7,353 bases of DNA from Gallionellaceae bacterium CG11_big_fil_rev_8_21_14_0_20_60_62 (GCA_002787455.1 PCWU01000044.1:1-7353), one strand, 5' to 3'; positions 1 through 5,872 are shown, counted from the first letter of the stretch. Numbers and translations are program-made. Notes: a model not told the origin generated them from the sequence alone.

Positions 1-32
1 TTGATCTTGCGTGCGTTCTTCATCTCATCGAT

Positions 33-55
33 CCGTTATGTTTTGGCATGAACGG
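33..55. other. Inverted repeat / hairpin upstream of the dsrE-like promoter
   Basis: CCGTTATG (33-40) can pair with CATGAACGG (47-55), with one bulged G, around the loop TTTTGG. It lies immediately before the first TTGACA box at 56. No T-run follows on either strand, so it is not a convincing intrinsic terminator. It could be an operator or the remains of a terminator for a gene to the left. This comes from eye inspection only. Confidence 0.3.
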
Positions 56-73
56 TTGACACTGTAAATCATC

Positions 74-103
74 TTGACAGCGCTGAACAGCCAGTGCTCT
101 AAT
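74..103 (+). promoter_or_regulatory. Sigma-70-type promoter for the DsrE-family gene
   Basis: A perfect -35 box TTGACA lies at 74-79. It is followed after 18 bases by TCTAAT at 98-103, which matches TATAAT at five of six positions. The TG at 95-96 adds an extended -10 element (TGC TCTAAT). Transcription would start near 110, giving a leader of about 35 bases before the ATG at 146. A second perfect TTGACA at 56-61 has no matching -10 at the usual distance. The transcript probably also covered the MFS gene downstream, since the two are only a few dozen bases apart. Confidence 0.7.
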
Positions 104-133
104 CATTCCAGTAGTTATTAGATTGTTAAACAT

Positions 134-140
134 AAAGGAG
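134..140 (+). promoter_or_regulatory. Ribosome binding site of the DsrE-family gene
   Basis: AAAGGAG sits five bases before the ATG at 146. This is a strong Shine-Dalgarno match at normal spacing and fixes the start of the gene. Confidence 0.8.
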
Positions 141-145
141 ACGCC

Positions 146-496
146 ATGAAAACCCTGTTTATCCTTAACGACGCACCATACGGCAGCGAGCGCACCTATA
201 ACGGGCTGCGTTTGGCCGGCTCTCTTTCCAAGGAAAATGGGAATGAGGTACGCATCTTCCTGATCGGCGATGGCGCCTCGGCCGCGCACAAGGGACAGAA
301 GGTGCCACAAGGTTTTTACAACATCGAGGTGATGATCGGAAACGTGGTCAGGCATGGCGGCGAGATCGGTGTTTGCGGCACCTGCATGGAAGCGCGCGGC
401 ATGACCGATGACGAGCTTACCGGCGGCGCGCACCACGGCACACTGGCGGAATTGACCGAGTGGACGATGTGGGCGGACAAGGTTCTGGTGTTTTAA
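146..496 (+). CDS. DsrE-family protein, YchN-like, with CxxC motif
   Basis: This 116-residue soluble protein matches the DsrE/DsrF-like fold and, in length and layout, E. coli YchN (about 117 residues). Visible family marks are the N-terminal beta strand and turn LFILNDAPYGSE (4-15), the strand RIFLIGDGASAA (36-47), the cysteine motif CGTC at 77-80 within VCGTCMEARG, and the C-terminal ELTEWTMWADKVLVF. Family members form multimers; some (DsrE, TusD) carry sulfur on a conserved cysteine, but YchN itself has no firmly known role. The pair C77/C80 could therefore handle sulfur or thiols, which is inference. The strong promoter and AAAGGAG ribosome site support expression and the chosen start. 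No signal peptide is seen, so it should be cytoplasmic. The MFS gene follows on the same strand and was probably co-transcribed. Family assignment is firm; function is open. Confidence 0.9.
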   Translation: MKTLFILNDAPYGSERTYNGLRLAGSLSKENGNEVRIFLIGDGASAAHKGQKVPQGFYNIEVMIGNVVRHGGEIGVCGTCMEARGMTDDELTGGAHHGTLAELTEWTMWADKVLVF

Positions 497-560
497 CTCT
501 GGGGCACATGACGGCATCCGCGCCAATCTCGACCAGTTCCTGCACCAACTGCTGCAAGTC

Positions 561-1707
561 ATGCTGGTGGGTTTCACCATCGGCATGATGCGCACGGTGG
601 TGCCCGCACTGTCTGAATCCGAATTCGGCGTGCCAAAGAACTCCTTCATGCTGCTCACCGCTTTTGTGGTGGCCTTCGGTCTGGTCAAAGGCGCGCTCAA
701 TTTCGTGACTGGACGCTTGTCCGAACACATCGGGCGCAAGCGGATGTTGCTGCTAGGCTGGGCTGTCGCACTCACTGCCCATTCCCTTGCTGGTTTACTT
801 TGCGCCGTGGTGGAGCTGGATCGTCGCGGCCACAGTGCTGCTCGGCATCAACCAGGGGCTGACCTGGTCGATGACGCAGACCTCCAAGCTGGACATCACC
901 CGCGCCGACCAACGCGGGCTGACCATCGGCCTCAATGAGTTCTCCGGCTATGTCGGACTGGCGCTGGCGGGCATCATCACCGCTTATCTGGCGACCATGC
1001 CGGGGCCGCGCAGCGGACTGTTGTTGTTCGGCATGACCACCATCCTGCTGGCCATGCTGCTAACTTTGTTGTGGGTGAAGGACACGCTTCCTTGGGCGAA
1101 AAGCGAGGCGGCAAAACATATAGCGGGCATCAGCAGCGGACCGTTGGCGCGCTTCCCGACCAACATCGGCGCGCAACCGACGACGTGGGAAGTGTTCACG
1201 CTGGTGTCGTGGCGTGACAAACGCCTCGCCGCCATCAGCCAGGCCGGGCTGGTGGAAAAATTCGTCGATGCACTGGTGTGGGTGTTCTATCCGGTGTTCC
1301 TCTACCAGCGCGGCATCAGCCTGCCCGACATCGGCTGGATCGTCGGCGTGTATGGTTTCGTCTGGGGCGGTTCGCAGTTCTTCACCGGCAAATTGTCCGA
1401 CCACATCGGTCGTTACATTCCAAACGTGCTTGGTATGTGGATCTGCGGAGCGGGCGTGGCACTGATGCTGCTCGGCGAAGGTATGGCCTGGTGGTCGCTG
1501 TCCGCCGCCGTCTCCGGCTTCGGCATGGCGCTGCTGTACCCCAACCTTTCCGCAGCGGTAGCCGACATCTCCCATCCCAACTGGCGCGGCTCGGTGGAAG
1601 CGGCGTTCTGGTTCGTGGTGGTGTCGATGTTTCTGTCGGGTGGAATACTCTGGGTGTTCGGCGAGGAGACGCATCCGCGCCCGGATACGGCAACGGCTGC
1701 GGCTTAA
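561..1707 (+). pseudogene. MFS transporter, frameshifted
   Basis: Two reading frames together make one MFS carrier. The first part (561 to about 772) reads MLVGFTIGMMRTVVPAL and carries the loop 2-3 signature GRLSEHIGRKRMLLLGW. The second part (from about 775, ending 1707) continues with LPIPLLVYFAPWW, then TWSMTQTSKLDITRADQRG, a second loop signature GKLSDHIGR in the C-terminal half, and a final helix before the stop. The junction is a tandem CACT CACT at 769-776. Removing one copy restores GWAVALPIPLLVYF and a protein of about 380 residues, normal for the family. Left unrepaired, the first frame ends near 938, after about 70 native residues. The TTG at 787 could only start a fragment lacking the first helices, and no ribosome site precedes it. 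The 5' end is also odd: homologous-looking sequence (NLDQFLHQLLQV) extends upstream of 561 without an ATG, GTG or TTG in frame. The substrate is unknown. It is most likely a recent pseudogene; a sequencing error is less likely for a 4-base duplication. Confidence 0.82.
769..776 (+). repeat. 4-base tandem duplication (CACT)2 causing the MFS frameshift
   Basis: The bases read g-CACT-CACT-gccc. With one copy the codons are GCA CTG CCC (Ala-Leu-Pro), which joins the upstream and downstream MFS frames exactly. This is the signature of a short replication-slippage duplication. Confidence 0.75.
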
Positions 1708-1720
1708 TCCGGACGGACAA

Positions 1721-1744
1721 TCCTCATTACCGCAAGGTTGAGGA
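1721..1744. other. Hairpin with GCAA loop in the convergent gap, possible terminator
   Basis: TCCTCA (1721-1726) pairs with TGAGGA (1739-1744), and ACC (1729-1731) with GGT (1736-1738). A TT bulge interrupts the stem, and GCAA, a GNRA-type tetraloop, closes it. It begins 14 bases after the MFS stop and lies between convergent genes, where a terminator is expected. There is no T-run on either side, so intrinsic termination is doubtful. The remainder of 1708-1788 shows nothing else. Confidence 0.35.
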
Positions 1745-1788
1745 GCAAGGGAACATCGCTCCGCGTAGCGCGCCCCTGCGCCGTATAC

Positions 1789-2049
1789 CTATTTCAAAAG
1801 CGGGTGATCTGCAGGCAGTTGCTTCGAATACCAGATCGCCAGTTTGTGGCGCATGGTCTTTTCGGCGACTTGATCTTCGGGCAAGGGCACGATGACCTTG
1901 TCGTGAATCAGCAAGCGGTAGATGTATAACAGTTTCTCGCTCGCCGAATCTTTAGGTTCAAACACCACGACTCCGCGCCCCTCGGCATATTTGACCCCGG
2001 CCAGGAACGCCTCCTTGAACAAGGCGGCCTCATTTTTCAGTTTATGCAT
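1789..2049 (-). CDS. Small conserved protein, DUF5062-like
   Basis: This is an 86-residue, charged, soluble protein with no signal peptide or membrane segment. It begins MHKLKNEAALFKEAFLAGVKYAEGRG and ends MRHKLAIWYSKQLPADHPLLK. The overall pattern (N-terminal KNEA helix, GVKYAE, a central YRLLIHDKVI helix, the MRHKLA...QLPADHPLL tail) resembles my recollection of the DUF5062 family of gammaproteobacteria, whose function is unknown; a profile search was not possible here. The start is supported by GGGAGGT at 2059-2053 on this strand, three bases before the ATG. It lies 35 bases downstream of dmeF on the same strand, so the two are probably one transcript. This hints at a link to metal stress but does not prove it. 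Coding status is well supported; the family name is tentative. Confidence 0.78.
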   Translation of the reverse strand: MHKLKNEAALFKEAFLAGVKYAEGRGVVVFEPKDSASEKLLYIYRLLIHDKVIVPLPEDQVAEKTMRHKLAIWYSKQLPADHPLLK

Positions 2050-2052
2050 GAC

Positions 2053-2059
2053 ACCTCCC
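2053..2059 (-). promoter_or_regulatory. Ribosome binding site of the DUF5062-like gene
   Basis: On the minus strand GGGAGGT precedes the ATG (2049-2047) by three bases. The GGAGG core is four bases away, slightly short but a strong match. It lies in the 35-base gap after the dmeF stop, so the small protein is translated from its own site. Confidence 0.65.
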
Positions 2060-2084
2060 GAAAAACTCCATCAACAAACACTCA

Positions 2085-3017
2085 TCAATACCGGTGTATC
2101 TCTATCGTCGTATGCACGATCTCTTCGTGCTGGCGCAGTTGTTCGCGCACCTCATCCGGCGCCAGCGTCTCGTTGCGCGTCACGAGGCTGATCGCGCAGG
2201 AATAGGCCGCCGCGCCGACACGCCAGACATGCAGGTCGACGATCTTCGTCTCATCCGGATGTCCGGGCACCTCGATGACTTCGCGTATCTCGTCGACGAT
2301 GGGATGATCCATCTCGCGGTCGAGCAACACCTTGCCGGTATCGAGCAGCAAGCCTTTTGCCCAGCTCGCCACCAGTATCGCGCCGACGATACCCATCACC
2401 GAGTCCAGCCAGGACCAGCCGTAGAACAGGCCACCCGCCAGCGCGATGATGGCCAGCACCGAAGTCGCCGCATCGGCGATGACATGCAGATAAGCCGACT
2501 TTAGGTTCAGATCGTGATGATGATGATCATGCGCGCCATGTTCGTGATGGTGATGCCCGCCCCGGGCTTTGTTGAGGATCACGGCACAGACGACATTAAC
2601 CAGCAACCCGATCACGGCAACAAAGATCGCTTCGCGGAAGTGGATGATCTGCGGCGAAAACAGTCGCTCCACCGAACCGGTGATCATCATCGCGGCGACA
2701 CCGAGCAAAAAGATGGCGCTGGCAAACCCGCCCAGGATCTCGATCTTCCAAGTGCCGAAGGCGAAGCGCGGATCCTGTGCATAGCGCCGCGCCGCGCCGT
2801 AGGCAAAGGCGCTCATCCCGATGGCGAAGGCATGCGAACTCATATGCCAGCCGTCGGCCAGCAGCGCCATCGAGTTGAACCACCACCCGGAAGCAATCTC
2901 CACCACCATCATGGTGGCGGTGATCCACATCACGGCGCGCGTGCCGCGTTCGGCAGCGGGATTGCCGGTGTTGAATAAGTGGTGGTGAGACCAGCGTGGA
3001 TCGTTAGGCAGAGACAA
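2085..3017 (-). CDS. dmeF: Cation diffusion facilitator, DmeF-type Co2+/Ni2+ exporter
   Basis: This 310-residue inner-membrane metal/proton antiporter has six predicted helices. The DmeF branch is recognised from GSMALLADGWHMS-like helix 2 (here NSMALLADGWHMSSH, 48-62), ARRYAQDPRFAFGTWK (76-91), GGFASAIFL, and the helix 5 block SAYLHVIADAATSVLAI (174-190). The likely transport site is H58 and H62 in helix 2 with H178 and D182 in helix 5; the usual helix-2 Asp of zinc carriers is replaced by H62. A His-rich loop, HHHHEHGAHDHHHHD (155-169), lies between helices 4 and 5, and a cytoplasmic ferredoxin-like domain covers about 215-310 (DLHVWRVG at 261-268). Characterised relatives export Co2+ and Ni2+; here the substrate is inferred. 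The start is TTG at 3017: no ATG or GTG lies upstream in frame, and the N-terminal His motif and ERGTR segment would be lost from the next ATG (codon 30). No Shine-Dalgarno site is visible. The DUF5062-like gene follows 35 bases on. No DmeR-type repressor gene is in view. Confidence 0.85.
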   Translation of the reverse strand: MSLPNDPRWSHHHLFNTGNPAAERGTRAVMWITATMMVVEIASGWWFNSMALLADGWHMSSHAFAIGMSAFAYGAARRYAQDPRFAFGTWKIEILGGFASAIFLLGVAAMMITGSVERLFSPQIIHFREAIFVAVIGLLVNVVCAVILNKARGGHHHHEHGAHDHHHHDLNLKSAYLHVIADAATSVLAIIALAGGLFYGWSWLDSVMGIVGAILVASWAKGLLLDTGKVLLDREMDHPIVDEIREVIEVPGHPDETKIVDLHVWRVGAAAYSCAISLVTRNETLAPDEVREQLRQHEEIVHTTIEIHRY

Positions 3018-3022
3018 GGTGT

Positions 3023-3066
3023 TTGGAACTTGAATTGGAACTTGAATTGGAACTTGAGTTGGAACC
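3023..3066 (-). repeat. 12-base tandem repeats in the dmeF leader
   Basis: On the plus strand TTGGAACTTGAA occurs at 3023-3034 and 3035-3046, TTGGAACTTGAG at 3047-3058, and a partial TTGGAACC at 3059-3066, giving about 3.7 near-perfect copies. The array ends six bases before the dmeF TTG start. In the dmeF frame each unit would encode a four-residue Pro-Ile-Gln-Val cycle with no stop, but no start codon precedes it, so it is more likely untranslated leader or operator DNA. Copy number could change by slippage without altering frame. Confidence 0.8.
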
Positions 3067-3191
3067 GGGATTGAGATAGGGAAGTTTCACTTCAACCACG
3101 CCTGCACTCTATCGCAAGACAGTACAATGCACAATCACCTCCGCACCTGATCCTGATGGGGTTGCCGGGTCGGGACTACCTATTCCGACAG

Positions 3192-3200
3192 TGATACAAT
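3192..3200 (+). promoter_or_regulatory. Candidate extended -10 promoter for the GNAT-like gene
   Basis: TGATACAAT (3192-3200) contains TG plus TACAAT, five of six matches to TATAAT. No good -35 box stands 16-18 bases upstream (TTGCCG at 3162 is too far). The leader would be about 118 bases. A similar GACAGTACAAT occurs at 3118-3128. Confidence 0.4.
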
Positions 3201-3284
3201 TTCCTCATCCAGGAGTGCCGTTCCGCCGAGCCAAACCAATTTTTTCCGGGGTATTGATGGAACCGTTTTCTGGTTTTACCCACC

Positions 3285-3296
3285 GTCCGCACGGAC
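3285..3296. repeat. Short dyad GTCCG-CA-CGGAC
   Basis: This perfect 5-base inverted repeat with a two-base centre lies 28 bases before the ATG at 3325, within the leader of the GNAT-like gene. It could be an operator half-site pair or a small hairpin, but such short dyads also arise by chance. Confidence 0.3.
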
Positions 3297-3324
3297 TATT
3301 CAACCCATTGCTTACAAGGCACCA

Positions 3325-4491
3325 ATGATGGCCAACCCCACCCAAAACGGCGGCGCACCGCTGTGCATCACCCCGGTTGCCGAGAAGTCGGAGCTGGACC
3401 AGTTTATCCGCGTTCAAAACCTGATTCTCGGCTCCGACCCGGCCTGGATTCCCCCACTATTGGTCGAGCGGCGCATGCATCTTTCAGCCAAGAACAACCC
3501 GTATTTCCAGCACGCGCGCTGGCAGGCATGGATTGCCTGGCGCGGCGACCGGCCGGTGGGGCGGATCAGCGCGCAGATCGACACGCTGCATCTGGAACGT
3601 TACGGCGATGCGACCGGCTTTTTCGGGATGCTGGATGCGGAGGACAGCGCAGAAACCTTTGCCGCGTTGATTAGCACCGCCGAACAATGGCTGCGCAAGC
3701 AGGGCATGCGCCGGGTGCGCGGGCCGTTCAGCCTTTCGATCAACGAGGAGACGGGGTTGTTAATCGACGGATTTGATACCCCGCCGGTGTTCATGATGGG
3801 GCATGCCCGGCCCTATTATGCCGAGCGTATCGAGCAGTGCGGCTACGCCAAGGCACAAGACATGCTGGCCTACATGATCGCGCCGGATTTCGAGGCTCCC
3901 CGGATCATGCAGCGGCTGGTCGCCGCATCCGCGCAGCGGGTGCGGGTGCGCCCGCTCGACCGCCGGCACTTCGATGCGGAAATCGCCCTGCTGCGCGACA
4001 TCTTCAACGACGCCTGGGCGGAAAACTGGGGTTTCGTGCCGTTCACCGAAGCCGAGTTTCACGAGCTCGGCCAGACCCTGCGCTTTCTTCTCCCGGAGAA
4101 CTTGATCCAGATTGCCGAAGTGGACGGCGAAGCGGCAGCCTTCGTCGTCGGTCTGCCGAATATCAATGAAGCGATCCGCGATCTCGGCGGCCAGTTGTTT
4201 CCGTTTGGTTGGCTCAAGATGCTGTGGCGTCTCAAGGTGCGTTTCCCTGGCTCCGCCCGGGTGCCGCTGTTGGGCGTACGGCAAAAATTCCAGCATACCC
4301 GGCTCGGCCCCGGTCTGGCCTTTCAGGTCATCAACGCGGTGCGCAAGGAGTTGCAGCGCCATGGCGCGCGCCAGATCGAGCTATCCTGGATACTGGAAGA
4401 TAACGCCGGGATGCGCAACATCATCGAGTCGATCGGTGGCCGCGCCTACAAGCGCTACCGCGTGTACGAGCGGCAACTTGACGCGCGCTGA
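3325..4491 (+). CDS. GNAT-fold acyltransferase-like protein (YghO-type)
   Basis: This 388-residue cytoplasmic protein has no signal peptide or membrane helix. It belongs to a family often annotated as GNAT N-acetyltransferase or, wrongly, dATP pyrophosphohydrolase. Recognised conserved blocks are NPYFQHA (58-64), GRISAQID (79-86), GFFGMLD (98-104), RGPFSLSINEETGLLIDGF (132-150), the PPVFMMGHARPYY segment (153-165), and WAENWGFVPFTEAEF (231-245). The C-terminal GNAT half contains IELSWILEDNAGMRNIIESI (351-370) followed by GGRAYKRYRVYER, like the acyl-CoA binding end of GNAT enzymes. The N-terminal part looks like a second, diverged GNAT lobe. The reaction is unknown. A GNAT-like protein acts as ceramide synthase in Caulobacter, and similarity to it is possible, but no serine palmitoyltransferase gene is nearby. 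The tandem ATG ATG at 3325/3328 leaves the first or second as start; the ribosome site (AAGG at 3316-3319) is weak. mdtA follows after 57 bases and may share the transcript. Confidence 0.85.
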   Translation: MMANPTQNGGAPLCITPVAEKSELDQFIRVQNLILGSDPAWIPPLLVERRMHLSAKNNPYFQHARWQAWIAWRGDRPVGRISAQIDTLHLERYGDATGFFGMLDAEDSAETFAALISTAEQWLRKQGMRRVRGPFSLSINEETGLLIDGFDTPPVFMMGHARPYYAERIEQCGYAKAQDMLAYMIAPDFEAPRIMQRLVAASAQRVRVRPLDRRHFDAEIALLRDIFNDAWAENWGFVPFTEAEFHELGQTLRFLLPENLIQIAEVDGEAAAFVVGLPNINEAIRDLGGQLFPFGWLKMLWRLKVRFPGSARVPLLGVRQKFQHTRLGPGLAFQVINAVRKELQRHGARQIELSWILEDNAGMRNIIESIGGRAYKRYRVYERQLDAR

Positions 4492-4548
4492 AGCCGCCAA
4501 GCGCGCATTGGCGACGACCCTCGGCAGGATACGGCGCCGGAGGCGGAT

Positions 4549-5847
4549 ATGTTATATTTGCCCCCGTCCGCCAGCCTTGCAAAAGGCGATGCGCAAGCCA
4601 AACTTCAGTTCCAGCACAACACCACTAATTCCATGACATCACACGCCGATCCGACTTCCCCGCCGCCGCACACAATTGCCGCAGACTCATCGCGCCGGAA
4701 GTGGAAACGCCGGATTGCCGCCCTCGCGATCCTGCTGCTGGCGGCGGGCGCCATTTGGTTCGCCACGTCCGGTAAGTCTGCGGTGACCGATCAACGCGCT
4801 GACGGCCAGCACAGCGCCGTGCCAGTGGCTGCTACAGCGGTGCGCCTGGGCAATTTCGATATCCATCTTTTTGCCCTCGGCACCGTTACCCCGCTAAACA
4901 CGGCCACCGTGCGTGCGCGCGTGGACGGCCCGCTCACCCGTATTGCGTTCAAGGAAGGACAATTCGTCAAAGCGGGCGATTTGTTGGCCGAAATCGACCC
5001 GTATCCGTTCCAGGTGCAAGTCAGCCAGGCGGCCGGACAACTGGCGCGCGAACAGGCTTTGCTTGAAAACGCGCAAGCCGATCTTGAGCGCTATCGCAAC
5101 CTGCTTGAACTGGATTCGATTTCTCCCCAGATGGCGGATAAACAGGCATCACAAGTGCGCCAGTACCAAGCCACGGTGCAAGCCGCGCAAGGCCGTTTCG
5201 ACGATGCCAATCTGCAGCTTGCCAACACCCGCATCCTCGCGCCGATCAGCGGGCAGGTGGGGCTGCGCCAGGCGGACACGGGCAATCTGGTGCGGGCTTC
5301 CGATGCCAACGGCATCGTGGTCATCACCCAGTTGCAGCCGGTCGGAGTGGTGTTTTCGATTGCGGAAGATGACCTGCCGCGCGTGATCAAACGCTTGCGC
5401 AGCGGCCGCCGCATTCCGGTTGAGGCTTACGACCGCGCGCAAAAAGAAAAACTCGGCAAGGGCCGGTTGCTGGCGATGGACAACCGGATTGACAGCGCGA
5501 CCGGCACCCTCAAGCTCAAGGCCGAGTTCCCCAACACCGACGGCGCACTCTTCGCCAATCAATTCGTCAATGTAAAGATGCTGATCGAGACCCGCGCCAA
5601 AGCCATCCTGGCACCCACCGCCGCGCTTCAGCGCGGTGCGGCCGGCACTTTCGTGTATGTCGTCAAGGATGACGGAACCGTGGATGTGACACCGGTCAAA
5701 ACCGGCCCGGCGCAGGGCGACATCACGGTCATCGAAGAAGGACTCTCCGCCGGTGCCGTGGTAGTGACCGATGGCGCGGACAGACTGCGCGAAGGCGTCA
5801 AGGTCGAGATCGTCGCGCGCGAGCCGCACACCAGCGGCGGCATCTGA
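4549..5847 (+). CDS. mdtA: RND efflux periplasmic adaptor, MdtA-like
   Basis: This 432-residue HlyD/MexA-type adaptor joins the inner-membrane RND pump to an outer-membrane channel. A basic stretch RRKWKRR (49-55) precedes a membrane anchor (about 56-72, AALAILLLAAGAIWF). Then come the first lipoyl half (TVRARVDGPLTRIAFKEGQ, 120-138), FVKAGDLLAEIDPYPF (139-154), a helical hairpin (about 155-222), the second lipoyl half (ILAPISGQVGLRQADTGN, 229-246), a beta-barrel domain with LLAMDNRIDSATGTLKLKA (307-325) and FANQFVN, and a membrane-proximal domain (350-421). These blocks align closely with E. coli MdtA. Two starts compete. The ATG at 4549 has GGAGG five bases before it but gives about 55 residues before the anchor. 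The ATG at 4633 gives a more usual N-terminus but has no ribosome site. The mdtB-like gene begins 25 bases after the stop. Confidence 0.92.
   Translation: MLYLPPSASLAKGDAQAKLQFQHNTTNSMTSHADPTSPPPHTIAADSSRRKWKRRIAALAILLLAAGAIWFATSGKSAVTDQRADGQHSAVPVAATAVRLGNFDIHLFALGTVTPLNTATVRARVDGPLTRIAFKEGQFVKAGDLLAEIDPYPFQVQVSQAAGQLAREQALLENAQADLERYRNLLELDSISPQMADKQASQVRQYQATVQAAQGRFDDANLQLANTRILAPISGQVGLRQADTGNLVRASDANGIVVITQLQPVGVVFSIAEDDLPRVIKRLRSGRRIPVEAYDRAQKEKLGKGRLLAMDNRIDSATGTLKLKAEFPNTDGALFANQFVNVKMLIETRAKAILAPTAALQRGAAGTFVYVVKDDGTVDVTPVKTGPAQGDITVIEEGLSAGAVVVTDGADRLREGVKVEIVAREPHTSGGI
4550..4558 (+). promoter_or_regulatory. Extended -10-like element at the mdtA 5' end
   Basis: TGTTATATT matches an extended -10 (TGn plus TATATT, five of six). 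It is an unusually AT-rich spot in this GC-rich stretch. No good -35 is seen. It overlaps the first possible mdtA start (4549), so if it is a promoter the protein would have to start at a later codon such as the ATG at 4633. Confidence 0.35.
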
Positions 5848-5848
5848 A

Positions 5849-5872
5849 GGCCGGCCACCGCCCCGCCCGGCC
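5849..5872 (+). other. GGCCGG/CCGGCC inverted repeat covering the mdtB start region
   Basis: GGCCGG (5849-5854) can pair with CCGGCC (5867-5872), leaving a 12-base loop and ending directly before the mdtB ATG. No clear Shine-Dalgarno site lies in this 25-base gap. The stem could hold the start closed until ribosomes finishing mdtA open it. That is inference; in GC-rich DNA a six-base stem may be chance. Confidence 0.3.

Larger units (their letters stand above)
3018..3324. other. Divergent intergenic region between dmeF and the GNAT-like gene
   Basis: These 307 bases separate two divergent genes and contain no convincing gene on either strand. They hold a 12-base tandem repeat array next to dmeF, an extended -10 element facing the GNAT-like gene, and a short dyad at 3285-3296. 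The dmeF-side frame stays open through the repeats back to a stop at 3089-3087, but has no standard start codon. I could not find a good -35/-10 pair for dmeF. No known riboswitch was recognised. Confidence 0.6.

Noticed and set aside
20..775. Long minus-strand open frame (251 codons) across the DsrE and MFS region
   Set aside because: It lies opposite two recognised plus-strand genes, and its translation has no recognisable domain. It is an antisense shadow of GC-rich coding DNA.
769..790. Programmed ribosomal frameshift in the MFS gene
   Set aside because: There is no slippery heptamer, stop-codon context or downstream pseudoknot in the usual form. A CACT duplication explains the shift more simply.
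1060..1674. Minus-strand open frame (204 codons) opposite the MFS gene, and a plus-strand frame at 1278-1895
   Set aside because: Both read through the conserved MFS C-terminal half in other frames and give low-complexity Arg/His-rich products without family marks.
2511..2555. CAT/GAT-rich stretch suspected to be a simple-sequence repeat
   Set aside because: It is explained by the histidine codons of the DmeF loop between helices 4 and 5.
2514..2978. Plus-strand open frame opposite dmeF
   Set aside because: The Met-rich start is the antisense of the His-rich loop of DmeF. There is no ribosome site or domain.
3018..3324. Metal-sensing riboswitch (NiCo type) upstream of dmeF
   Set aside because: The characteristic four-helix junction pattern was not seen, and the region next to the start is taken by the 12-base repeats.
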